Positions 1 through 8,898 of a stretch of 64,000 nt of DNA are shown here, piece by piece. The first letter of the stretch is position 1; each line of letters opens with the position of its first letter. The stretch comes from Candidatus Tectimicrobiota bacterium (lineage in GTDB: Bacteria > Tectomicrobia > Entotheonellia > Entotheonellales > Entotheonellaceae): positions 347,489 to 411,488 of the forward strand of contig BPKO01000003.1 in the NCBI GenBank assembly GCA_026005175.1, read 5' to 3'. The translations under genes were made by a program, and so were the position numbers. The notes under the pieces are model-generated. The model was given only the letters and a program-made list of their open reading frames with translations, did not search any database and was not told the DNA's origin.

Positions 1-1686
1 GGATGCGGTGCCCGGCTTTGAAGAGGTTGCTGGTGGGCTGGGGCTCGATGGTCAGGGCATAGATCTCGCCGGGGGTGAGCAGCTCGGCGGCGGTAAAGCC
101 GTTGCGGTAGCGGGCCCGCAGGATGCCGTCGGTGAGGTTAAGGGCAAACCCCTCCGGGTCGTCGGCGCTGGGCGGGTAGACGTCGAGGAGCTTGGCGGTA
201 AAGTCGGTATCCACGGCCGAGGAGGAAATCCACAGGCGCACGGTAATGGGGCCGGTGACTTCCACGTCGGCTTCCAGGGGGGGCGTCTGGAAGACCAGCA
301 CGTCGGGGCGCGCCGCCAGCGGCAGGGTGTCGCGGCACACCCACAGCTCGGGGCGGCCGCGCTGGTCGAAGCCTCCGCCCTGGATGAGCTGCGGCAGCAC
401 CGTCTGCACGCCGCCGCCGATGGTGGGTACCGGATCGGCAGGGTTGAAGGTGTAGCGGCTGGGCGGGGCCCCGCGCGGCGGCGCCTCCTGCCGCAGGCTG
501 CCGTCGGGGTGCAAGTAGAGCGGGGTCCACTGCGTGCGCGCCAGGGGCCACTCGTGCTCGGAGCGCCAGGTGCCGCCGTGCTCCAGGCGTCCCTCAAGGT
601 TGCGGCGGCCGCTGCCGCCGCCCATCACGAAGATCTTCACCGGGGGCTCGTCCAGGATGCCGGTGGGCAGGCCCTTGAGCCAGTAGTCAAACCACCGCAA
701 GCGCAAGTCGTTGAGGTTGTCCAGCATCGCCTCTGGCCCGAAGTCCACCTCCCCGCACCAGGTGCGGGCAAAGTCGTCGTAACCGTGGGTCCACGGGCCG
801 ATGAGCAGCCGCGTCGGACTGCGGTGGCGCTTGACGAACTCCTGGTACTTCATCGTCGAGGCCCACACGTGGTGTCCGTACCAGGAGGTCTGAACGTAGA
901 CGGGGATATCGGGGTAAGCGTCGAGGTGCTCGGCCAGGTTGCAGCCCGGATGCTGCCAGAAGGCGGTGTAGTCGCTGGTGGTGAGCATGTCGAAAAACCA
1001 GCGCTCGTAGCTCGGCGCCAGCGCCAGCGGGGAGTGACCCGGACGCAGGGGCTGGCGCCAGAGCCAGTGGGGCAGCGCCTGCAGGGCGCGGTCGAACGCC
1101 TCGCGGCGCCGGGCATCGGCGGCCAGCTCTTTGCCCTGCCGCGCCATGCGCAGCACATAGGGGAGCAGCACGCCCAGTTCGCAGGCGCCGCCGTAGCGGA
1201 TGGTGCGGTGAAAGTAGCTGTAGCCGCCATCAAGCAAAAACTGCGTCTTGAGGGCCGGTGGCCGCAGTACGGCCAGGGGCCCTGCTGGGTGGCCGTGGTG
1301 TACGACAGCCCCATGGTGCCCACCTGGCCGTCACTCCAGGGCTGTGCCGCGATCCACTGCACGGTGTCATAGCCGTCGGGCGCCTCGACCGCCGCCAGAA
1401 AATACCACTCGCCTTCGGAGGCAAAGCGGCCGCGCACGTCCTGAAGCACCACCACGTAGCCGCGGCGGGCGAAGTACTTGGCCGTCTGCACCAGGAAAGG
1501 ACGCCGCTTGTCGTAAGGGGTGCGCTCGAGCAGGGCAGGGAAGCGCCCGGGGGCGCGGCCGCCATTGGCCACCGGGTAGTAGACGTCGGTGGCCAGGCGC
1601 ACGCCGTCGCGCATGGGGACCATGAGGTCGTGGTCGCTGCCGACCTCGTACTGAATGGCCGATCCGCGATAGGGAGCAGTGGCCAT
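1..1686 (-). CDS. CocE/NonD-family (peptidase S15) hydrolase, 3' end outside window, frameshifted
   Basis: Alpha/beta hydrolase of the X-Pro dipeptidyl-peptidase/cocaine-esterase family, predicted to hydrolyse ester or amide bonds. The N-terminus has the family opening (MVPMRDGVRLATDVYYP) and the nucleophile region GTMGLSY. Reading then shifts frame in a C run near 1275; the next frame continues with family-like sequence (ALAVLRPPALKTQFLLDGG) and, toward position 1, the beta-sandwich C-terminal domain. The ATG at 1686 has AGGAG just upstream. The shift in a homopolymer suggests a sequencing error rather than a dead gene. The substrate is unknown. Confidence 0.85.
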
Positions 1687-1759
1687 GAGGGCTCTCCTTT
1701 TACACCGCACCGGTTAACAAACCGCACCCCCGCGGGGGGGCACGTGGTACAATACAGGC

Positions 1760-2782
1760 ATGCGCACGCAAGAGCTCATCGTCATCCTGCTGGGGATCCT
1801 CGTCGTCATTGCCCTGGGCGGCGTGCTGTACTTGGCGCGCAGCATCATCCTGCCCTTTGTCGTTGCCCTTTTTCTCGCTTACCTTCTTGATCCCATCGTG
1901 CGGCTGCTCACCCGCCTGCGGGTGCCGCGGCCGATTGCCGTGTGCGCGGCCTTGCTGACGACGTTTGTCTTTCTGGCCCTGATGGGCACCCTGATTTACG
2001 CCAGCGCCCAGTCCTTTGCCAAGGAATACCCCAAGTACGAGCCCAAGCTGCGGCTGCTCATCGCCACGGTGGTCACGCGCCTCGAGCTGGCGCCGCCCGA
2101 CTGGCAAATGGCCGATCTGGGGAAAAAGCTGGCCAGTGCCACGGTGGCCAAAGCCCTGCTGGCCAGCCTGGGCTCTTTCGTCGCTTTTCTGGGCAACCTG
2201 CTGCTCATTTTTCTCTTCATGGTCTTCATTTTGCTGGGGCAGCACCGCCTGCCGGCGCGCATCCAGCGCGCCTTTGGCCCCGAGCAGGCGCAGCGCATCC
2301 TGCGCGTGCTCGAGGACATCACGCGGCAGGTGCAGGCTTATCTGGGCACCAAAGCGCTCATCAGCCTGGTCACCGGCGTGCTGGTCAACCTGGTGCTGAC
2401 GCTGCTGGGCGTCGATTTTGCCATTTTGTGGGGGGCGCTGGCCTTTACCCTCAACTTTATTCCCCACATCGGCTCTCCCATTGCCGCGCTGCCGCCGGTG
2501 CTGCTCGCCATTTTGCAGTTTGACACCCTGGTGCCGGCCGCCTGGGCCGCGGTGTCTATTGCGGCGATCAACGTCGTCCTTGGCGGCCTCATCGAGCCGC
2601 GCCTCATGGGCTGGCACCTCAACCTGAGCCCGTTGCTGGTGATTCTCTCCTTGCTCTTCTGGGGCTGGCTGTGGGGCATTCCGGGCATGGTGCTGGCGGT
2701 GCCGATCATGGCCACCCTCAAGATCATCTGCGAGAACCTCAAGCCGCTGCGCGCCGTGAGCCTGCTGATGAGCGGCGACTGA
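1760..2782 (+). CDS. AI-2E family transporter (PerM/UPF0118)
   Basis: A 340-residue polytopic membrane protein. Two hydrophobic segments lie in the first 50 residues, with another pair close behind. A less hydrophobic middle part (residues about 80-130) precedes a C-terminal block of long helices with the family's conserved GLIEPRLMG stretch near residue 278. Members export the quorum signal AI-2 or act as Na+/H+ antiporters, so the substrate cannot be assigned. A -10-like TACAAT lies about 10 bases upstream of the ATG. It diverges from the CocE-type gene. Confidence 0.88.
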   Translation: MRTQELIVILLGILVVIALGGVLYLARSIILPFVVALFLAYLLDPIVRLLTRLRVPRPIAVCAALLTTFVFLALMGTLIYASAQSFAKEYPKYEPKLRLLIATVVTRLELAPPDWQMADLGKKLASATVAKALLASLGSFVAFLGNLLLIFLFMVFILLGQHRLPARIQRAFGPEQAQRILRVLEDITRQVQAYLGTKALISLVTGVLVNLVLTLLGVDFAILWGALAFTLNFIPHIGSPIAALPPVLLAILQFDTLVPAAWAAVSIAAINVVLGGLIEPRLMGWHLNLSPLLVILSLLFWGWLWGIPGMVLAVPIMATLKIICENLKPLRAVSLLMSGD

Positions 2783-2788
2783 GGCGGG

Positions 2789-4030
2789 CTAGCCGCCGAG
2801 GGTATTTTTGTACAGGCGGCCCTCTTGCATGATGAGCAGGAGGCTCTCCCGGTAAGCCTGGAGTACCCGGATGTCCTCAAGGGGGTTGCCACGCACCACC
2901 AGGAGGTCGGCCAGCTTGCCCGCTTCGACGGTGCCCAGCTCGTGGTCGAGCCCCAGCAGCTCGGCGTTGGTCCGGGTGGTGGCCACCAGGGCGCCCATGG
3001 GGGTGAGCACCTCGGCCTTGAGCTCCAGCTCCACCGCCCGCTGTGACTGCATGGGGCCGAGGAGGTCCGAGCCCGAGGCGATGCGCACCCCGGCGGCTGC
3101 CGCCAGGCGCACCGCCTCTTGGCCGGTGGCCAGCGCCTCGCGGATTTTGCGCAGGTTGGCCTCGGGCACCCCGTAGTCCTTGCCGTGGCGGGCCAGCAGC
3201 TCGTAGGTGGCCAGGGTGGGCACCAGGAAGGCGCCCGCCTGCCGCATGGCCTGGGCGGTTGCGGCGTCGAGGAAGTTGCCGTGCTCGATGGAGCGCACCC
3301 CGGCGGCCAGGCAGTTGGCGATGCTGGCCGGGGTGTAAGCGTGTGCCATGACGTAGGTGCCGGCGGCGCGGGCCTCGGCCACCGCCGCTTGCAGCTCCTC
3401 AACGCCAAACTGGGTGTGGTGCAGCTCGTCGGTGGGGGACATGGCGCCGCCGCTGGCCATCACCTTGAGCTGGTTGGCCCCCTGGCGCAGCTGTTCGCGC
3501 GCCGCCCGGCGCACTTCGTCCACGCCATCGCACACCACCCCGAAGCTGCAGCTGTCGACTTGGAGCGGGCCGCGTTCGGTGCGGCAGCGCATGTCGCCGT
3601 GGCCGCCGGTCTGCGACAGCGCCCGGCCGCTGATGAGCAGGCGCGGGGCAGCAATCAGCCCCTGCACCTGGGCCTGCTGCAGGCCCCAGTCGGCGCCGCC
3701 GGCATCGCGTACGGTGGTAAAGCCCTGGGCCAGGGTCTCGGCCAGCACCTGCACCGCTTTGACCGTCACCAGGCTGGCCGGGTAACGCCGGTGCTGTTCC
3801 ATGAGGTTGGCGTCGACGGCGCAGACGTGGACGTGGGCGTCGATGAGGCCCGGCAGCAGCGCATGGCCCCGCACGTCGAGCACCTGCGCCGTGGCCGGCA
3901 AGACCCCTGGAGCGCCGGCGCCCACTTCTTTGATGCGCCGGCCTTCGACAACCACCGTGGCATCGGGCAGCGGCTCGCGCCCCGTGCCGTCGATGAGCAA
4001 CGCGTGACGCAACACGATAAGCGAGGGCAT
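2789..4030 (-). CDS. Metal-dependent amidohydrolase family protein
   Basis: A 413-residue TIM-barrel amidohydrolase of the imidazolonepropionase/Xaa-Pro dipeptidase-like group. The metal ligands appear in order: HVH in LIDAHVHV near residue 65, the lysine of LKVMASGG that is usually carboxylated, the histidines of MAHAYT and IEHGNF, and the aspartate of ASGSDLLG. The N- and C-terminal beta-composite domain is present (residues 1-55 and the end). AGGAGG sits 6 bases before the ATG at 4030. It is convergent with the AI-2E permease. Substrate unknown; peptide-like or cyclic amide substrates are usual for the family. Confidence 0.88.
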   Translation of the reverse strand: MPSLIVLRHALLIDGTGREPLPDATVVVEGRRIKEVGAGAPGVLPATAQVLDVRGHALLPGLIDAHVHVCAVDANLMEQHRRYPASLVTVKAVQVLAETLAQGFTTVRDAGGADWGLQQAQVQGLIAAPRLLISGRALSQTGGHGDMRCRTERGPLQVDSCSFGVVCDGVDEVRRAAREQLRQGANQLKVMASGGAMSPTDELHHTQFGVEELQAAVAEARAAGTYVMAHAYTPASIANCLAAGVRSIEHGNFLDAATAQAMRQAGAFLVPTLATYELLARHGKDYGVPEANLRKIREALATGQEAVRLAAAAGVRIASGSDLLGPMQSQRAVELELKAEVLTPMGALVATTRTNAELLGLDHELGTVEAGKLADLLVVRGNPLEDIRVLQAYRESLLLIMQEGRLYKNTLGG

Positions 4031-4153
4031 CGGGACCTCCTGCGTGGCTGCAACTTAAGGAAAGTCACAGGGCTGCCGATAAGGAATGCACACAGACGGG
4101 AGACCCGCGTTCATGTTCGCACGTGCCGCCTGCCATGGTCAAGGACTTCGCCG

Positions 4154-5053
4154 ATGAGCTTACTGGCCCATGCCCAAGACCTGACCGCGCACGAGCTGCG
4201 AACCCAGATTCGCCTCGCCGTGCAGCGCTGTGAAACCCTGCCCACCCTGCCCGGCGTTGCCGAGCGGCTGCTCGCCCTGGTTCGCGACATCAACTCCGCC
4301 GTCAGCGAGCTGGAAGCCGTCCTAAAGCGGGATCTCACTTGCGCGGCGCGTGTCCTGCAGCTGGCCAACTCTGCTTACTACAGCCACAACAAAGCGGTCA
4401 CCTCGCTGCGCCGCGCGGCCCTGCTCATTGGCTTCAACGCCATCGAAGCCATTGCCAGCGAGCTCCCCGTGTTTGCCTGCTTTCGCACTCCCGATCCCGA
4501 AGCCATGGCGCGCGTGCTTGGCATCTGGCGCCACGGCATCGCCGTAGCCACAGTGGCAGAGTACCTGGCACACCACACGCGGCAGGCTGTCGAGACCGAC
4601 CTCGCCTTCTGCGCCGGCCTCCTGCACAACATCGGCCAGGTGGTCCTCCTGCACCTCTTTCCTGACGCCTATCACCCGCTGCTGGCCCGCCTGCAGCAGG
4701 AACCGGAGACCGACCTGCCGCGGCTGGAACTCGAGACGCTGCACGTGACGCACACCGAGGTGGGCTTCTGGCTTGGGGAAGCCTGGCATTTCCCTCCCCC
4801 CCTGCTCGATGTGATCTCCCAGCACCACTTTGCGCGCCTCACCGAGCCGCTGCTGGCCGTGGTGGCCCTTGCCGACAGCCTGGTCAAGCGCCACGGGGTG
4901 GGCTTGCCCGGCAAGACGCCGCTTCGCACCGACGTCGAGGCCCTGCGGCGCCTGCTCGGGCTTTCGCCCAAGCACTTAGAGACCTGTGATGCGATTCTGA
5001 CCCAAGTCAGCGAGCAGCTGCACGCCCTCCTCCCGGCCGCCGCGGGCGGCTGA
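4154..5053 (+). CDS. HDOD domain protein
   Basis: A 299-residue protein dominated by an HDOD domain, a catalytically dead relative of HD phosphohydrolases used in bacterial signalling. The domain opens with LPTLPGVAERLLALV near residue 35 and continues with LTCAARVLQLANSAYY. HDOD proteins commonly regulate motility, the cell cycle or c-di-GMP responses. The frame is open well upstream, but the ATG at 4154 fits the domain boundary and the upstream codons are antisense to the amidohydrolase. No second domain is evident, so its partner is unknown. Confidence 0.85.
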   Translation: MSLLAHAQDLTAHELRTQIRLAVQRCETLPTLPGVAERLLALVRDINSAVSELEAVLKRDLTCAARVLQLANSAYYSHNKAVTSLRRAALLIGFNAIEAIASELPVFACFRTPDPEAMARVLGIWRHGIAVATVAEYLAHHTRQAVETDLAFCAGLLHNIGQVVLLHLFPDAYHPLLARLQQEPETDLPRLELETLHVTHTEVGFWLGEAWHFPPPLLDVISQHHFARLTEPLLAVVALADSLVKRHGVGLPGKTPLRTDVEALRRLLGLSPKHLETCDAILTQVSEQLHALLPAAAGG

Positions 5054-5138
5054 GTCGCAAATCGCCTCGACATCGGGCCGCAAATGCCGTATGATGGCGG
5101 TACCGGACGCACTCGCCCTGTGACGGGAGGACGGCAGG

Positions 5139-6506
5139 ATGGCCCGAGAAACCCGCTCGATTGCCGAGGAGTATGCAGCGCGCTTTGCCCAGTCGCGCCA
5201 GCTCTTTGCCGAGGCGCAAGCCCTTTTGCCCGGCGGCATCACCCACATGGCCCGCGCCTTTGACCCCTTTCCCCTCTACATCGACCGCTGTGTGGGCGCC
5301 TACAAATGGGATGTAGACGGCAACCAATACATCGACTACTGGATGGGGCACGGTGCCATGCTGCTGGGCCACGCCCATCCGGAAATCGTGGCGGCGATTC
5401 AGGCCCAAGCCAGCCGCGGCACCCATGCCGGCGGCAACACGCGCCTGGAAATGGAGTGGGCCCGCCTGCTCACCGACTTGGTGCCCTGCGCCGAACAGGT
5501 GAAGTTTACCAGCTCCGGCACCGAAGCCACGCTGCTGGCGCTGCGCGCCGCCCGCGTCTACACCGGCAAGCGCAAAATCATCAAGTTCGCCGGCCACTTC
5601 CACGGCTGGCACGACTACGTGGCTTGCGGCGTGCTGCCGCCTTACGACGTGCCCATGTCGCCCGGCATTCCGGAGGCGGTGCAGCAAACAGTGCTCGTGC
5701 TTCCCTTTAACGACAAGGAAGCCCTCACGCAGGCGCTGGAGAGCTCGGACGACATCGCCGCGGTGATCGTCGAGCCCGGCGGCGCTTACAACGACACCGT
5801 GCCGGCCGATCCCACCTTTCTCACCCACCTGCGCCAGGAAACGGCTCGCCGCGGCGTGGTCTTGATTTTCGACGAGGTGGTCACCGGCTTTCGCTACGCC
5901 GTGGGCGGTGCCCAGGAGTACTTCAACGTCATTCCCGACCTCACCACCCTGGCCAAAATCATGGCCGGCGGCCTCAACGGTGGGGCCGTGGTGGGGCGGC
6001 GCGACATCATGGAGGTGTTTGCCCCTGGCGCTGACCCCGTGCAGGCGCGCTACCACCGCATCCCGCACCCGGGCACCTTCAACGCCAATCCCCTCTCGGC
6101 CGCTGCCGGCATCGCCGCACTGCGCCTCATTGCCACCGGCGAGCCGACGAAGCGGGCTCAGGAAATGGCCGACTTGCTGCGGCAGGGAATCAACGAAGTG
6201 CTTGCCCGCCGCGGCATTCCCGGCTGTGCCTATGGCCGCGCCTCGATCTTCAAGACGTTTATCGGCGCCGAGCCGCCGCGCCTGACGCGCTTTGACTTTC
6301 GCAACGCCCGCGAGGAAGCCGACGTCTTGCTGCAGGGAACGCCGCTTGCCCCGGTATTGCGCAAAGGGCTGCTGCTCAACGGTGTCGACCTCATGCGCGT
6401 GGCGGGCTTCGTGTCGGCAGCCCATACGCCGGAGATCATCGAGGCCACGGTGCAGGCCTTCGACCGCACCCTGGCCCGCATGCAGCAGGAAGGACTGGTG
6501 CCCTGA
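5139..6506 (+). CDS. Class III pyridoxal-phosphate aminotransferase (GSA-aminomutase-like)
   Basis: A 455-residue fold-type I PLP enzyme. Visible landmarks are LPGGITHMAR near the N-terminus, TSSGTEATLLALR for phosphate binding, GHFHGWHDY, the aspartate of IFDEVVTGFR, and the PLP lysine K273 in TLAKIMAGG. It resembles glutamate-1-semialdehyde 2,1-aminomutase and omega-aminotransferases. The divergent lysine motif and extra length argue against calling it hemL, so it is left as an aminotransferase/aminomutase of unknown substrate. The ATG at 5139 follows GGGAGGAC. Confidence 0.85.
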   Translation: MARETRSIAEEYAARFAQSRQLFAEAQALLPGGITHMARAFDPFPLYIDRCVGAYKWDVDGNQYIDYWMGHGAMLLGHAHPEIVAAIQAQASRGTHAGGNTRLEMEWARLLTDLVPCAEQVKFTSSGTEATLLALRAARVYTGKRKIIKFAGHFHGWHDYVACGVLPPYDVPMSPGIPEAVQQTVLVLPFNDKEALTQALESSDDIAAVIVEPGGAYNDTVPADPTFLTHLRQETARRGVVLIFDEVVTGFRYAVGGAQEYFNVIPDLTTLAKIMAGGLNGGAVVGRRDIMEVFAPGADPVQARYHRIPHPGTFNANPLSAAAGIAALRLIATGEPTKRAQEMADLLRQGINEVLARRGIPGCAYGRASIFKTFIGAEPPRLTRFDFRNAREEADVLLQGTPLAPVLRKGLLLNGVDLMRVAGFVSAAHTPEIIEATVQAFDRTLARMQQEGLVP

Positions 6507-6550
6507 TGCGTTCGCGCAAACGGCTTGCGTCCCCCACGGTTTCCCACTAC

Positions 6551-6556
6551 TATAAT
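6551..6556 (+). promoter_or_regulatory. Likely -10 box upstream of khpA
   Basis: A perfect TATAAT about 100 bases before khpA, in the gap after the aminotransferase. The nearest -35-like hexamer (TTGCGT at 6525) is 20 bases away, longer than optimal, so this is a weak assignment. Confidence 0.35.
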
Positions 6557-6654
6557 GTCGCCGTAGTGCCCCGAGCACTGCAGGTCACCGAGAGCGGGCG
6601 GACGCGAGCACCCTCACCGCTGTGTGCGGGGACACCGTTGCCGAGGGAACGCCC

Positions 6655-6885
6655 ATGCAGGAACTGATCGAACAAATCGCCAAGGCCATCGTCGAAAAAC
6701 CCGAAGAAGTGCGCGTGCGGCGGATTGAGGGGGAACACACGGTGATCATCGAGCTCCGCGTGGCCAAGGAGGACTTGGGCAAGATCATCGGCAAAAAAGG
6801 CAAAACCATCACCGCCATGCGCACCATCCTCAATGCCACCCGCGCCCAGAAGGACAAACGCCAGGTTCTCGAAGTCGTCGAGTAA
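6655..6885 (+). CDS. khpA: KH-domain RNA-binding protein KhpA (YlqC)
   Basis: A 76-residue single KH domain. The RNA-binding GxxG loop is GKKG in KIIGKKGKTITAMR. The length and the ELIEQIAKAIV opening match the KhpA/YlqC family, which binds RNA and in several bacteria links to cell elongation and division. It usually sits between rpsP and rimM; here it stands alone with its own -10 candidate. The ATG at 6655 is the start that gives the family N-terminus. Confidence 0.92.
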   Translation: MQELIEQIAKAIVEKPEEVRVRRIEGEHTVIIELRVAKEDLGKIIGKKGKTITAMRTILNATRAQKDKRQVLEVVE

Positions 6886-6956
6886 ACGCGCGCTTGCTTG
6901 CCCCCCGTGCCATGCCGCGACGGACCAGTGCCGGCGTGCCGGCCAGAGGTGAGGGT

Positions 6957-8898
6957 GTGGCAAAACTGCTCCTCTTCCTGGTCTTGCTGGCCTTAAGCAG
7001 CTGCCAGCCGCCTGCTCCCCGGCCACCGGCTGCCCCGACGCCCCCGCCCCCCCTCCGGCAGCCGAGCAGCGCGCTTTTGCCCAGGCCCAGGCGCTACGGG
7101 CTGCCGGGCAAGCCCGGCAGGCCCTTGCGGCTTTTCGGGCCTTCGTCGCCCAGTACCCGCAGTCGGCGCTTGCCGACGAGGCCCTGCTGGCCGAGGCCGA
7201 GCTGGCCGTGCAGCTCGGCGAAGGAGGAGACAGCACGGCAGGCATACCAGACCCTCATCGCCCGCTTCCCGGACTCCGAACACCTGCCCGCGGCGTACCT
7301 TGGCCTGGCGGTGGTGTTTTACCGCCTGGGTGACGACGGGCAGAGCCAGGCGCTGCTGCAGCGCTATCTCTCTCTGCCCGGCGTCCCCAGCGCCAGCGCC
7401 CACTACTACCTGGGCCTCATCGCCGCCCGGCAAAAGCGGCGGCTTGACGCGGTCGTTGCCTTGCAGCAGGCCCTGGCGCTGGGCCTAGAGCCCGAGCTGG
7501 CCAGCGCGGCGCAGCAGCGCGTGCAGCGCCTGGTGGAACAGGAAATGACGCCTGCCGAGCTCGAGCAGGTGGCCGCGCGCTATCCGGAGAGCGCTCCGGG
7601 GGACCTCGCCCTCCTTGCCCTGGCCCGCCGGCACCGCGACGCCGGAAACCTCACCGACGAGATGGCCGCCCTCAAGCGCTTTACCACGGCTTTCCCCGCG
7701 CATCCCGAAGTGCCGGCGGCCCAGGCACGCCTGCGCGAGCTGACCGCCTGGCTGACCACCGACGCCTCGCGCCTCGGCGTGCTGCTGCCGCTGTCGGGGC
7801 CGGCGCGCCTGGCCGGCGAGCGCGCGCTGCGCGGCATCGAGCTCGCCCTGGCCCAGCTGCAGGCGCACGACCCCGCCTTCTCCCTTTCTCTGGTGGTGCG
7901 CGACTCGCAAGGCGACAGCGCCACGGCCGGCCAGGCCCTGCGGGCGCTGGTCGAGGAAGCGCACGTCATTGCCGTCATCGGTCCCCTGCTCAGCCAAGTC
8001 GCCACCGCCCTGGCGCCGCTGGCCGAAGAGCTGGGCGTGCCGCTCATTTCCCCCTACGCCCGCAGCAGCCAGTTCCCTCTCCTGAGCGCCTACGCCTTTC
8101 GCAACAGCCTCACCGACGCCGCCCTCGCCCGCTTTGTGGCCGAGTATGCGTTTTACACCCTGCAGCTGCGGCGCTTTGCCGTGCTCTACCCGCAAAATGC
8201 CTACGGCAGTGCCCTTAAAGACGCCTTCATCGAGCACGCGGTGCGCCTGGGCGGCACGGTGGTGGCCGCGACGTCGTATCCGCCGGACGCCACCGACTTC
8301 AGCCCGCAGATCAAGTACCTGGGCGGCATTGACGACGACGCCTTGCGCGACCTCGTGGCTCCCCCGGCGGCGCCTGCCTCTCCCCCTCCCCCCCTCCCCC
8401 GCTCTGGCCAACCCGTATGACGCGCTGTTTATCCCCGACTACTACGACAAAGCGGGGCTGATTGCGGCGCAGCTGGCCTTTTACAACCTCGCTACCGTGC
8501 GCCTCCTGGGTGCCGACGGCTGGAACGACCCTGGCCTGGTGCAGGTGGGGGAAGCGTTTGTGGAAGGGGCCATCTTCGTGGATGGCTTCTTTGCCGCCTC
8601 TCCTTCCCCCCTGGTGCGGGACTTCGTGGCCGCCTTCCAGGCACGCTACCACGAGCCGCCCGACTTGCTGGCGGCGCAGGCCTACGACACCCTTCGCCTC
8701 TGCGTGCAGGCCCTCAAGAGCGGCGCCCGCAGCCGCGCGCAGCTGCGCGACGCCCTGCTGCAGATCCGCGACTTTCCCGGCGTCTCCGGGCACACCACCA
8801 TCGACCCGCAGGGCGACGCCATCAAGGAGCTCTACGTGCTGACCGTGCAGCAGGGCACCCTCGTGCAGCTCAGCCCACCGGTGCTGGCCACGGACTAG
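6957..8898 (+). CDS. LpoA-like lipoprotein: TPR plus periplasmic ligand-binding domain, frameshifted three times
   Basis: A GTG start at 6957 gives a signal peptide ending in a lipobox (LALSSC), followed by TPR-type helices and a type I periplasmic-binding domain beginning RLGVLLPLSGPARLAG. This architecture is that of penicillin-binding protein activators (LpoA/YraM). It is convergent with the PBP1A gene, the class of enzyme LpoA stimulates. The frame shifts in C runs at about 7041-7053 and 8382-8400 and again near 7220; each alternative frame continues with sensible repeats (AFRAFVAQYPQSALADEA) or the C-terminal half. Homopolymer error is the likely cause. Confidence 0.75.

Noticed and set aside
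3119-4153. Upstream extension of the HDOD gene by about 345 codons
   Set aside because: The extension is the exact antisense of the amidohydrolase gene and adds no domain; the ATG at 4154 fits the HDOD boundary.
5139-6506. Calling the aminotransferase hemL
   Set aside because: The lysine motif TLAKIMAGG and the length differ from glutamate-1-semialdehyde aminomutases, and no heme genes are adjacent.
7000-8420. Programmed frameshifting in the LpoA-like gene
   Set aside because: There are several shifts at C tracts of different type, and the same pattern occurs in many unrelated genes, so homopolymer error is simpler.
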